Shown one piece after another: positions 56,203-64,000 of a stretch of 64,000 bases of DNA (its first letter is position 1; the number at the start of each line of letters is the position of its first letter). The stretch lies in assembly GCF_014194975.1 (NCBI RefSeq), contig NZ_JACIAY010000007.1, forward strand, positions 62,001 through 126,000. The letters are read 5' to 3'. Source of the DNA: Sphingomonas sp. BK580. GTDB lineage: Bacteria; Pseudomonadota; Alphaproteobacteria; Sphingomonadales; Sphingomonadaceae. A program made the translations under genes and the position numbers. A model generated the notes under the pieces. It ran no database searches. It saw only the letters and a list, made by a program, of their open reading frames with translations, and was not told the DNA's origin.

Positions 56203-57707
56203 TCGCTTTTACCCTGTGATTCAAGTGTCAACGGTAGCGATAGCGTGAAGGTCGCGCCCTGTCCCAGGTTGGACTCGACTCCGATCGTGCCGCCGAGCCG
56301 GAACACCAGCGCGCGCACCGTGGCGAGCCCGATCCCCTCGCCCGGCTTGTCCTGCGCGCCCGAGCGGCGGAACAGGTCGAACACGCGCGCGTGGTCGCGC
56401 GGGTCGATGCCGCGGCCGTTGTCGGCGATGGCATACACCAGGCGCTGCGCCTCGCGCCGCCCGCTGACCGTGATCCGGCCGGGTACGCCGGGGCGGAGGT
56501 ATTTCACGGCATTCTCGATCAGGTTGGAGAAGACCTGGTCGAGCGAGAAGCGGTCGCTGATCACCTCGGGCAGACGGCCGTCGATCTCCAGCGTGGCGTC
56601 GGCCTCGGCGAGCCGGTGCGTGAGCGTGTCGCGGATCTGGCCGATCAGCTGGCCGACGTCGATCCGCTCGGGCGCGAGCTGGCGCCGGCCCTGCCGCGAG
56701 AGCTGGAGGATGGCGTTGATCAGCCGGTCCATCTTCTGCGTCGAGGCGCGGATGAAGCCGATCGCCTCGGGCAGGTCCTCGCGCGCGGACAGTTTCGCGT
56801 CCTCGCTGAGCAGCTGCGGCGCCTCGGCCTCGACCGAGTCGACCAGCGCGCCGAGCTGGCCGGTCGCCGCCTCCAGCTCGGCGGTGAAGCCCATCACGTT
56901 GACCAAGGGCGAGCGCAGGTCGTGGCTGACGATATAGGCGAAGCGTTGGATCTCCTCGTTGGCGCGGGTGAGATCCTCCGTCCGCTCGGCCACCATCTCC
57001 TCCAGGCTGTCGGCGAGCGCCTGGGTGGCGTCGCGCGAGCGCGCCAGATCGCGGGTATAGGCCAGTACGGTCAGCAGCGCGATCACCGCCAGCGCGCCGA
57101 GCAGCACCGCGGCGAGCACCAGCACGGCGTAGAAGGCGCGCTCGGTGACCCGCAGCTCGCGGTCGCGGATCGCGAGCAGGCGGCGCTCCTCGCGCGCCAT
57201 CCGGTCCATCAGGAAGCGCACCGCGCGCATGCTGCTCGCCTCGGTGTCGGCGCGGAAGGCGGCGAACGCGGCGGGCTGGTCGCCCCGCTCCACCAACGCC
57301 ATCGTCTCGGCACGGCGCTGCGACAGCGCGCCGAGCTGGAGCCGCAGCCCGGCGATCGTGTCGCGCTGGCGCGGGTTGTCGGCGGTGAGCCGCGCCAGCG
57401 TGGTCAGCCGTCCCGGCAGCTCGGCAGCGGCGCGATGATAGCCCGCGCGATACGCCGGCACGGCGGGGGCGAGCAGCGCGCCGCGCCGCGTCGCCTCGGC
57501 CTCCTCGATCACCCGGCGCAGCTCGAGGATCGCTTTCTCCACCTCGTAGGTATGGACGACCGCGCGGGTATGGACCTGGTTCTGCCGCGTCACCCAGGCG
57601 GCGCCGCCGCCGGCGGCGAGCAGCGCGACGAAGCCGGGCACCAACAGCGCGGTGAGCCGGGGCGCGATCTTGCCCGCGGGGGGGAGAAGGAAGCGGGGTG
57701 TTGCCAC
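56199..57707 (-). CDS. Membrane histidine kinase with CHASE3-like sensor
   Basis: A 502-residue kinase: first membrane helix near residue 20 (LTALLVPGFVALLAAGGGAA), a periplasmic CHASE3-like helical domain (KAILELRRVIEEAEATRRGA), a second membrane helix (YAVLVLAAVLLGALAVIALL), a coiled linker, HisKA with FAYIVSHDLRSPLVNVMGFT and HATPase (NLIENAVKYLRPG, IADNGRGIDPRD, GEGIGLATVRALV). It overlaps the next regulator gene and is its likely partner. The signal is unknown. Confidence 0.94.
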   Translation of the reverse strand: MATPRFLLPPAGKIAPRLTALLVPGFVALLAAGGGAAWVTRQNQVHTRAVVHTYEVEKAILELRRVIEEAEATRRGALLAPAVPAYRAGYHRAAAELPGRLTTLARLTADNPRQRDTIAGLRLQLGALSQRRAETMALVERGDQPAAFAAFRADTEASSMRAVRFLMDRMAREERRLLAIRDRELRVTERAFYAVLVLAAVLLGALAVIALLTVLAYTRDLARSRDATQALADSLEEMVAERTEDLTRANEEIQRFAYIVSHDLRSPLVNVMGFTAELEAATGQLGALVDSVEAEAPQLLSEDAKLSAREDLPEAIGFIRASTQKMDRLINAILQLSRQGRRQLAPERIDVGQLIGQIRDTLTHRLAEADATLEIDGRLPEVISDRFSLDQVFSNLIENAVKYLRPGVPGRITVSGRREAQRLVYAIADNGRGIDPRDHARVFDLFRRSGAQDKPGEGIGLATVRALVFRLGGTIGVESNLGQGATFTLSLPLTLESQGKSE

Positions 57708-57761
57708 GGCCGCCCGGTTAGCGCGGGAACGGCGCCGATGCCAGCCGCGACACGCGTCGCC

Positions 57762-60113
57762 TCACCCCTGGCCCGCGCTCGCCGAGACGGGGACGGCGAT
57801 GGTGCAGTGCGCGCCGTCCGGCTCCAGCGTCAGCGCCGCGCGCGCGCCGAGCTGATACGGCAGCGCCTGCTCGATCAGCTCGCGCCCCTGCCCGCCCCCG
57901 CGCGTGCCGCCGCCCGCCGGCATCGCCACGCCCCGCTCGCGCCAGTCGATGTGGAGCCACGGCCGCGCCCCGGGCGCCGCCGGTTCGAGCCGCCACGTCA
58001 CCGTCAGACGCCCCCCCGGCTGGCCGAGCGCGCCGTATTTCACCGCGTTGGTGGCGAGCTCATGCAATGCCATGGCGAGCGTCTGCACCGTCGAGGAGCG
58101 CAGCCGCACGCCGGTGGGTCCTGCGAGCGTGGCGCGCTCGATGCCGCCCATCGCGGCCAGCTCGGCGCGCAGCAGGTCGTCGAAGGTGACGCGGTCGACG
58201 TCGTTGAGCCGCGACAGCAGCGCCTGCACGCGCGCCAGCGCGTCGAGCCGGTCGGTGAAGCGCGCGCGGAAGTCGGCGAGGCCGGTGCTGGTCCGCGCCG
58301 TCGTGTCCGCGATCGAGCGTACCACGCCCATCAGGTTGCGCGTGCGGTGCTGCAGCTCCGCGATCAGCACCGCCTGCCGCTCCTCCCACGCGCGCCGGTC
58401 GGTGACGTCGACCATCGCGCCGACCATTCGGGTCGGGCCGTCGGCGTCGTAGAAGAAGCGGCCGCGCAGGTCGTGCCAGCGCACCGTGCCGTCCGGCAGC
58501 AGGACGCGAAGCTCGCGGCTGTATTCGGTCCGCTCGACCAGCGCGCTGCGCAGCGCTTCCTCCGCACCGTCGCGGTCTTCGGGATGCAGCCGGTCACGCC
58601 ACGCCTCGTAGCTCGGCACCACCTCGCCGATGGCATAGCCCTGCATGCGGAAATGCTCGTCCGACCAGTGCACCTTGCCCGAGCGCACGTCCCAGTCCCA
58701 CAGACCGAGCCGGCCGACCTCCACCGCGCTGCGCAACCGCTCCTCGCTGCGGCGAACGGCTTCCGCGGCCTCGCGCGCATCGGTGATATCCTCGCCGATG
58801 CCGCCGATCAGCGTCACCGCGCCCGTGTCGTCGCGGATCGGGAAGGCGGTGTCGCGGATCCAGCGAGTCGCGCGATCGATCGGCCGGAGGATGCGATAGT
58901 CGAAGCCGACATGCTCGCCGCCGCGCACCCGCGCCATCGCCGCCTCGGCCAGCGCGCGATCCTCGGGGTGGACGAGATCGAGCCAGCTCTGCACCGCGTC
59001 GCCCGCGATCGCGCGATCGCGGCTCAGCCCGTAGACGGTCTCGAACGCGGGGGTGAGATACTCCCAGCGCAGCGTCGTCGCGTCGCGGATCCAGAGCACG
59101 TCGTGCGACGCGTCGCCGAACTGGCGCAGCCGCTCCTCGCTGCGGCGCACCTGATCCTGCGCGGCGGCGTCGCGCAGGCGGAGCAGCTCCTCCTGCGCGC
59201 TCTTCCAGGCGCCGATGTCCTTGGTGGTGGTCGCGACGCCGTCGTCGAGCTTGACCACGGTCTGCAGGAACCAGCTGTCGAACTGCTCGTGGACATTGTG
59301 GCGCTCGTCCTGGCGCGGCTCGCCCGTCTCGGTGACGTGCTTGAAGGTGGCGAAGATGCCCTCCTCCACCACGCCGGGGTTGCGCTCGAGCAGGCTCTGG
59401 CCGCGTACCTCGCCGTAGCGGCTCTCCGAGGTGTGATTGTTGAGCAGCCAGCGGAAATCGACGATCTCGCCGCGCTCGTCGCGCACCGCCTCGAACACCT
59501 GGATCATGTCGGTGGAGGCGTCCATCGTCGCGCGCAGCAGGTCGCGCCCGCGCGCCAGCTCGGCGGTGCGCCGGCGCAGCACCAGCGCGCTCGCGGCGAA
59601 CCGGGCGAGACTGCCGAGCAGGCGCGCGTCCTCCTGATCGAACGCGCGGTCGCCTCCGTGCGCGACGAGCCACAGGGTGCCGGCGGCGCGCCCTTCGTGG
59701 TGGAACGGCACGAGCAGCAGCTCGCGCGTCGGCGGGTCGAGCACGGGGCCTGGAAACAGTTCCTCGGGTCGCTCGAACAACAGCGTGGCCCCGCGCGCGA
59801 TCGCGACACCGCACGGGCTCGCGTCGAGCGGCATCTCGCCACCGCGATAGCCCGCCCAGGCACCCGACAGCGCCTCCCAGCGGAAACTTTGCGGCTCGCG
59901 GAGGCTGACTCCGGCAGAGCCGGCGACGCGATGCGCGACGATCAGGTCGGTGAGCCGCTGCAGCAGCTCGGCGGGATGATCGGCGAGGTCGCGCGCCAGC
60001 GCCGACAGGATCGCCGCCTCGGTGGCGTGGTCGGGCGCGCGCGTCGGGCGCGCCGCGAGCGCGGCCGCGGCATCGCGCGCGAGCGTGACGGCGCTGACCG
60101 ATCCACCGTGCAT
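57762..60113 (-). CDS. Multi-PAS HWE-family histidine kinase
   Basis: A 783-residue soluble kinase: an N-terminal GAF domain (about residues 40-185, DASPCGVAIARG and LLVPFHHEGRAAGTLWLVAH), then three PAS/PAC units (about 195-310, 325-455, 460-580; RWEYLTPAFETVYGLSRDRA, VHWSDEHFRMQGYAIGEVVP), then HWE-type kinase motifs: His in LIAELQHRTRNLMGVVRSIA, ALHELATNAVKYGALGQPGG and the WxE in HIDWRERGV. No LOV cysteine motif or heme pocket is recognised, so the sensed cue is unknown. It lies 54 bases upstream of the CHASE3 kinase in the same direction; start ATG at 60111-60113. Confidence 0.93.
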   Translation of the reverse strand: MHGGSVSAVTLARDAAAALAARPTRAPDHATEAAILSALARDLADHPAELLQRLTDLIVAHRVAGSAGVSLREPQSFRWEALSGAWAGYRGGEMPLDASPCGVAIARGATLLFERPEELFPGPVLDPPTRELLLVPFHHEGRAAGTLWLVAHGGDRAFDQEDARLLGSLARFAASALVLRRRTAELARGRDLLRATMDASTDMIQVFEAVRDERGEIVDFRWLLNNHTSESRYGEVRGQSLLERNPGVVEEGIFATFKHVTETGEPRQDERHNVHEQFDSWFLQTVVKLDDGVATTTKDIGAWKSAQEELLRLRDAAAQDQVRRSEERLRQFGDASHDVLWIRDATTLRWEYLTPAFETVYGLSRDRAIAGDAVQSWLDLVHPEDRALAEAAMARVRGGEHVGFDYRILRPIDRATRWIRDTAFPIRDDTGAVTLIGGIGEDITDAREAAEAVRRSEERLRSAVEVGRLGLWDWDVRSGKVHWSDEHFRMQGYAIGEVVPSYEAWRDRLHPEDRDGAEEALRSALVERTEYSRELRVLLPDGTVRWHDLRGRFFYDADGPTRMVGAMVDVTDRRAWEERQAVLIAELQHRTRNLMGVVRSIADTTARTSTGLADFRARFTDRLDALARVQALLSRLNDVDRVTFDDLLRAELAAMGGIERATLAGPTGVRLRSSTVQTLAMALHELATNAVKYGALGQPGGRLTVTWRLEPAAPGARPWLHIDWRERGVAMPAGGGTRGGGQGRELIEQALPYQLGARAALTLEPDGAHCTIAVPVSASAGQG

Positions 60114-60474
60114 AGAGCTCCTCGTCCCCGCCAGACGCGGAGCTTACACGGCCGTCGATGCGTCGTCACGCCGGGCAGGTTCACGCCGCGGCGACGGGAC
60201 GCGGGGCGAAGCGCCGACGCCGCAGCGTCGTCCCGAGCGGACCGAGCGCGACGATCATCTGTCGCGCGCGACGCCGCCTCGATACCGCGGCCCGTCGCGA
60301 GGCGCCGATCTGCGCCCCGCATCGATCGTCGTACGTGGCGGTACCGCCGAGACGCCAGCCCTATCACGCCCCATCGTCCCGCCGCCTGCGACGCCAGGCG
60401 GTGCACCGACGGCCCCCGCCGGCCGGGACACGCGACGGTGGCGCGGCGAGCGGCTTGGCCCTACATCTGACGAC
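60114..60474. other. Gap between kinase operon and sugar dehydrogenase gene
   Basis: No convincing gene, repeat or terminator is visible in these 361 bases. The stretch is GC-rich, with no -10/-35 pair I trust. Promoters for both divergent flanking genes should be here. Confidence 0.4.
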
Positions 60475-61803
60475 ATGCGCAGACACATCCTCGCCGTGCT
60501 CGGCCTCCTCGTCCTCGCCGCGATCGGCGTCTTCGCCTATCTCGCCTGGCCCGACGCCGCGCGGCTCGACCTCGCCACGGTGACCGGTGCGCGGCCGACG
60601 ATCACGCCGCCGCGCGAGCAGATGCTGCCCACCGTCAAGACCGCCGACCCGATCGGCTGGAAGGGGGGCGAGGCGCCCACCCCCGCCGCGGGGCTGCGGG
60701 TCGCCGCTTTCGCGACCGGGCTCGACCATCCGCGCTGGCTCTACCGCCTGCCCAACGGCGACGTGCTGGTGGCCGAGACCAACTCGCCGCCGCGCGAGGG
60801 CGGCGGCATCCAGGGCTGGGTGATGCGCCACCTGCTCGGCAAGGTCGGCGCGGGCGGCCCCTCGGCCAATCGCATCACGCTGCTGCGCGACGCCGACGGG
60901 GACGGTCGCGCCGAGATCCGCACCGTGTTCATGACCGGGCTCACCTCGCCCTCCGGCATGGTGCTATTCGACGGCCAGCTCTACGTCGCCAACACCGACT
61001 CGCTGGTGCGCGTGCCCTATACCGAGGGGGCGACCAGCATCACCGCCAAGCCCGAGCTGGTGGTCAAGCTGCCCGGCGGCGGCAACCACTGGGCGCGCAA
61101 CGTCATCGCTGCCGAGGACGGGCGCACCTTGTACGTCTCGGTCGGTTCGGCCTCGAACGTCGCCGAGGGGGGGCTCGCGCGCGAGAAGTTCCGCGCCGCG
61201 ATCCTCCAGGTCTATCCCAAGGAGAAGACCTTCCGCGTCTTCGCCACCGGGCTGCGCAACCCCAATGGCATGGCGCTGGTGCCCGGCACCAACCGGCTGT
61301 GGACCGTGGTGAACGAGCGCGACATGCTCGGCTCCGATCTCGTCCCCGACTATCTCACCGCGGTGGAGCTGGGCGACCAGTTCGGCTGGCCCTGGTATTA
61401 TTGGGGCGGCTATACCGACACGCGGGTCGAGCCGAAGAACCCCGAGCTCCAGCAATATGTGAAGCGTCCCGACTATGCGCTGGGGCCGCACGTGGCGGCC
61501 TTGGGGCTGAGCTTCGCGGGCGACGCCAAGCTCGGCGGCCAGTTCGCACAGGGCGCCTTCGTCGGCGAGCACGGCTCGTGGAACCGCAAACCGCTGTCGG
61601 GCTACAAGGTCGTGTTCGTGCCGTTCGACCCGGCCGGCTGGCCGGTGAAGGCGGCCAAGCCGGTCGACGTGCTGACCGGCTTCGTCACCCCCGACGGCGA
61701 TGCGCATGGCCGTCCCGTCGGCGTGATCACCGATCGCGCCGGCGCGCTGCTCGTGGCGGACGACGTCGGCAACGCGATCTGGCGAGTCACCGCCGCGCGC
61801 TGA
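60475..61803 (+). CDS. PQQ-dependent sugar dehydrogenase-like (sorbosone dehydrogenase/SGDH fold)
   Basis: A 442-residue exported or membrane-anchored protein: one N-terminal hydrophobic segment (HILAVLGLLVLAAIGVFAYL) then a six-bladed propeller. Family signatures include GLDHPRWLYRLPNGDVLVAE, the calcium/PQQ-region NRITLLRDADGDGRAEIRTV, FATGLRNPNGMALVPGTNRL and WYYWGGYTDTRVEP, and FVGEHGSWNRKPLSGYKVVF. Substrate unknown; the assignment is to the soluble glucose/sorbosone dehydrogenase superfamily. The ATG at 60475 has no strong upstream GGAGG, so the start is moderately certain. Confidence 0.88.
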   Translation: MRRHILAVLGLLVLAAIGVFAYLAWPDAARLDLATVTGARPTITPPREQMLPTVKTADPIGWKGGEAPTPAAGLRVAAFATGLDHPRWLYRLPNGDVLVAETNSPPREGGGIQGWVMRHLLGKVGAGGPSANRITLLRDADGDGRAEIRTVFMTGLTSPSGMVLFDGQLYVANTDSLVRVPYTEGATSITAKPELVVKLPGGGNHWARNVIAAEDGRTLYVSVGSASNVAEGGLAREKFRAAILQVYPKEKTFRVFATGLRNPNGMALVPGTNRLWTVVNERDMLGSDLVPDYLTAVELGDQFGWPWYYWGGYTDTRVEPKNPELQQYVKRPDYALGPHVAALGLSFAGDAKLGGQFAQGAFVGEHGSWNRKPLSGYKVVFVPFDPAGWPVKAAKPVDVLTGFVTPDGDAHGRPVGVITDRAGALLVADDVGNAIWRVTAAR

Positions 61804-61857
61804 CCCGGGCCGCGCCCACCCGCGCTATAATGAGCGCGGGCGGGTGCGGAGAGAGCG

Positions 61858-61998
61858 ATGCTGTGGACAGTCGTCGTCATCCTGGTGGCCCTGTGGCTGC
61901 TCGGGTTCGGCTTTCACCTGACCGACGGGTTGATCCACCTGCTGCTGGTGATCGCGCTGATCGCGGGCCTCGTGCAGCTGTTCACCGGGCGCCGCTGA
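61858..61998 (+). CDS. lmo0937-like small membrane protein (copy 1)
   Basis: A 46-residue protein: MLWTVVVILVALWLLGFGFH forms the first helix and LLLVIALIAGLVQLF the second, separated by the short TDGLIHL turn, ending in TGRR. This is the layout of the lmo0937 family of small hydrophobic proteins. GGAGAGAGC precedes the ATG, and a perfect TATAAT lies at 61826-61831. A close paralogue follows at 62094. Confidence 0.75.
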   Translation: MLWTVVVILVALWLLGFGFHLTDGLIHLLLVIALIAGLVQLFTGRR

Positions 61999-62038
61999 GC
62001 CGCACGCGCGCGGCTGTAACGAAATGTTGCCAGCATGC

Positions 62039-62064
62039 GGAACAGCAGCCCTGTAGCGAGTGTT
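62039..62064 (+). promoter_or_regulatory. EcfG-like (general stress response) promoter
   Basis: GGAAC at 62039-62043 and TGTT at 62061-62064 are separated by 17 bases, close to the alphaproteobacterial EcfG consensus GGAAC-N16/17-CGTT. Transcription would start about 20 bases before the small membrane-protein gene at 62094. Confidence 0.55.
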
Positions 62065-62093
62065 TTCGTCTTATAACTCAGGAGGTTACCTCG

Positions 62094-62237
62094 ATGCTCT
62101 GGACGATCGCCGTCATTCTCCTGGTGCTCTGGCTGCTGGGCTTCAGCCTCCACGTCGCCGGCGGGCTCATCCACATCCTGCTCGTGGTGGCGATCATCGT
62201 CGGGCTGGTGCAGCTGTTCAGCGGCCGCCGGGTGTAG
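62094..62237 (+). CDS. lmo0937-like small membrane protein (copy 2)
   Basis: A 47-residue protein, MLWTIAVILLVLWLLGFSLH then HVAGGLIHILLVVAIIVGLV and QLFSGRRV. It is nearly identical in layout to copy 1, so the two arose by tandem duplication. AGGAGGT seven bases upstream is an ideal ribosome site. The EcfG-like promoter at 62039-62064 suggests stress-induced expression of this copy. Confidence 0.8.
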   Translation: MLWTIAVILLVLWLLGFSLHVAGGLIHILLVVAIIVGLVQLFSGRRV

Positions 62238-62265
62238 GCGGCGAGTCCTCGACGACCGCAGCCCA

Positions 62266-62362
62266 CGTCGTCCCCGGCTCGACCCGGGATCCATCCCGCC
62301 CCGCACGCCTCGCGGCTGCCCGCGCGGAATCGTGGATCCCGGCTCAAGGCCGGGGCGACGAC
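62266..62362. repeat. Family-C inverted-repeat element
   Basis: The left arm is CGTCGTCCCCGGCTCGACCC, then GGGATCCAT. The right arm is GTGGATCCCGGCTCAAGGCC, then GGGGCGACG. They are inverted around a short centre. It lies after copy 2 of the small membrane gene, between convergent genes. Confidence 0.65.
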
Positions 62363-62393
62363 CATAGGACGGGCCGCCCCGCCGACCGGTCCC

Positions 62394-63227
62394 CTAGAGA
62401 CGGGGATGAGGCCCCACCCGCACCCATAGCGCGGTGGCATCGTCGCTGCGCTTGAAGCGTGGGAAACGGCCGCAGGCGGCGTCGTCCCGCTCGATCGCGC
62501 GCAGTTCCACGGCCAGTGCCGCGAGACCGCGCGCGCGTACCGCGTCCATCAGTGCGGGCGCGTCATAGGCGCCGTAGCTGTCGACGAGCGCGGCGAAGCC
62601 GTCGCTCATGAGCAGCAGCCCGTCACCGGGCGCGACCGCGACGCTGGCGTGATCGGTCGCCGCCGCCGCGGCCGCCGCGTCGACGCCGAGCACGCGCCGT
62701 CCCGGCCGCTCGCGCGCGGCACGACGGTCCGCGGTCACCGCCGGCGTTCGCACCGTACCGAGCGCGTCTCCCAGCGCCGCCGCCTCGGCGCTCTCCGCGG
62801 CGCGGTCCGGCGCAGGGGTGAGCCAGTCGACCGCACCGTCGGCGCGCGCGCGCAGGATCGCGCAGTCGCCCGCCCAGGCCACCTCGAGCGTGTCGCCGAC
62901 GAGCTGGACCGCGGCGAACGAGGCGCTCGGCAGCTCCCACGCGCCGACCGGTTCGCGCTGCCGCTCGGCGGTGTAGCGCGCCGCCACCGTCTCATACGCC
63001 GACGCGCAGGTGGCGCGCAGGTCGGCGCCCTCACCCAGCGCGAACGCGGCGTCGACGGTCGCGGCGAGCCAGGCCGCACCGCCGCGGTCGCCCAGCAGCC
63101 CCGGCGGGGCGAGGTCGGTGGCGCCGTCGATCACCCAGGCGCAACGCGCGCTCGCGCCGGCGCGGTCGTCGTTGGGCGTGGCGCTGTCGCCGCACAGGCT
63201 GAGCGACTGGAGCAGGTCGAGGTGCAT
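62394..63227 (-). CDS. PP2C-like Ser/Thr protein phosphatase
   Basis: A 277-residue cytoplasmic protein with PP2C-type acidic motifs: NDDRAGASARCAWVIDGATD (metal-binding Asp residues), VAWAGDCAILRARADGAVDW, GDGLLLMSDGFAALVD and the C-terminal FKRSDDATALWVRV. The motif order and DG/DD pairs fit the family. It could counteract a Ser/Thr kinase, but none is in the window. The ATG is at 63225-63227. It lies 28 bases downstream of the E2 gene, on the same strand. Confidence 0.8.
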   Translation of the reverse strand: MHLDLLQSLSLCGDSATPNDDRAGASARCAWVIDGATDLAPPGLLGDRGGAAWLAATVDAAFALGEGADLRATCASAYETVAARYTAERQREPVGAWELPSASFAAVQLVGDTLEVAWAGDCAILRARADGAVDWLTPAPDRAAESAEAAALGDALGTVRTPAVTADRRAARERPGRRVLGVDAAAAAAATDHASVAVAPGDGLLLMSDGFAALVDSYGAYDAPALMDAVRARGLAALAVELRAIERDDAACGRFPRFKRSDDATALWVRVGPHPRL

Positions 63228-63255
63228 GGCCCCGACCCTAGCCGCCCCCGCCGGC

Positions 63256-64000
63256 TCAGTCGACGAAGAGCAGCGCCGGCGCCTCGATCAGCCCCTTCAG
63301 CGCCTGGACGAAGCTGGCCGCGTCATGCCCGTCGACCACGCGGTGATCGCAGCTGATCGACAGGTTCATCAGCTTGGCCCGACGGATCGCGTCGCCGCGC
63401 CCGGCTTCCTCGGGGGCGACGAAGACGGGGCGCTCGACGATCTTGTTCGGGCCGATGATCGCCACCTCGGGGCGGTTGATCACCGGCGTGGTCGCGATGC
63501 CGCCGAGCGGGCCCAGCGAGGTGAGCGTGATCGTGCCGTTGCCGAGCTCGTCGGGGCGCAGCTTGCCCGCGCGCGCCGCGGCGGCGAGTCGCGCGATCTC
63601 GGTGGCGAGCTGCCAGACGTTGCGGTCCTGCGCGTCGCGGATCACCGGCACGGTCAGCCCGGCGTCGGTCTGCGCCGCCATGCCGAGATGGACGCGGCCG
63701 TGGCGCGTCACCACGCCGGCCTCGTCGTCGTAGCGCGCGTTGAGCATCGGGAAGTCGGGCAAGGTGCGGCACAGCGCCACGATCAGCAGCGGGAGCAAGG
63801 TCAGCTTGGGCCGCTCGCCGCGTCGCGCGTTGAGCTGCGCGCGCAGCGCCTCCAGCCCGGTGACCTCGATCTCCTCGACATAGGTGAAGTGCGGGATGTG
63901 GCGCTTCGCCGCGGCCATGTTCTCGGCGATGCGCCGGCGCACGCCGATGACGCGGACCTGCTCGTCGTCGCGCGCGCGGCTGGCGTGGGGCGCGTGATAG
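63256..64000 (-). CDS. Dihydrolipoamide acyltransferase (2-oxo acid dehydrogenase E2), C-terminal catalytic part
   Basis: The visible 248 residues cover most of the catalytic domain: RRRIAENMAAAKRHIPHFTY, TLTSLGPLGGIATTPVINRP (phosphopantetheine/CoA channel) and the catalytic ISCDHRVVDGHDAASFVQAL. The frame is open to the window edge, so the lipoyl and E1/E3-binding domains lie outside. The sequence is most like branched-chain (Bkd) E2, although pyruvate or acetoin E2 cannot be excluded. Confidence 0.9.
   Translation of the reverse strand, partial: YHAPHASRARDDEQVRVIGVRRRIAENMAAAKRHIPHFTYVEEIEVTGLEALRAQLNARRGERPKLTLLPLLIVALCRTLPDFPMLNARYDDEAGVVTRHGRVHLGMAAQTDAGLTVPVIRDAQDRNVWQLATEIARLAAAARAGKLRPDELGNGTITLTSLGPLGGIATTPVINRPEVAIIGPNKIVERPVFVAPEEAGRGDAIRRAKLMNLSISCDHRVVDGHDAASFVQALKGLIEAPALLFVD

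Overview
The window is GC-rich (by eye roughly 70%) and densely coded on both strands. It reads as chromosomal DNA of a Sphingomonas-like alphaproteobacterium. The indicators are a MipZ-type division ATPase, fused CysNC, an otsB-GH15-otsA trehalose operon, HWE-family histidine kinases, several TonB-dependent outer-membrane proteins and many dispersed palindromic intergenic repeats. The genus is an inference from gene content. No rRNA, CRISPR array, complete insertion sequence or prophage was seen.

Layout. 0-6 kb: start of murA, a Crp/Fnr regulator, a phosphohexomutase with a membrane J-domain protein, mipZ, panC and a small Sel1-like protein. 6-12 kb: topA, a 3-hydroxyacyl-CoA dehydrogenase and katG. 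12-17.7 kb: the overlapping otsB-GH15-otsA operon and an MscS channel. 18-25.3 kb: tyrosine catabolism (hppD, hmgA) with a Rieske protein overlapping hmgA, then a DUF6065-JmjC fusion and a TonB receptor. 25.6-29.3 kb: sulfate activation (cysQ-cysD-cysNC). 29.6-30.75 kb: a lower-GC island with a frameshifted secreted protein and an unrecognised 218-residue protein. 31-34 kb: ccmF-ccmG-ccmH. 34.3-43.4 kb: a TonB-receptor-like barrel, mtnP, DUF2147, a broken small gene, membrane and secreted proteins, an AlkA-type glycosylase, a ferredoxin and rlmB. 43.6 kb: tRNA-Tyr. 44-50 kb: two chemoreceptors flanking a lower-GC gap and a porin. 50-54 kb: a Bcr/CflA transporter, a membrane metallophosphoesterase, a nitronate monooxygenase and several very small membrane proteins. 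54.7-60.1 kb: a four-gene two-component operon. 60.5-64 kb: a PQQ-type sugar dehydrogenase, two small lmo0937-like membrane proteins, a PP2C-like phosphatase and the C-terminal part of an acyltransferase E2.

Functional links. Trehalose synthesis, KatG, MscS and the small lmo0937-like proteins suggest desiccation, osmotic and oxidative stress handling. One lmo0937-like gene has a good match to an EcfG general-stress promoter. The chemoreceptors and the kinase operon form a sensory block. Gaps of about 300 bases are mostly filled by at least four families of inverted-repeat elements, which are the most pervasive unexplained structure.

Most novel candidates: the DUF6065-JmjC fusion beside a Rieske protein and a TonB receptor, the low-GC island, the frameshifted small membrane proteins, the metallophosphoesterase whose best ribosome-binding site points at ACG, and the composite two-hairpin repeats. 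No function should be taken as proven.
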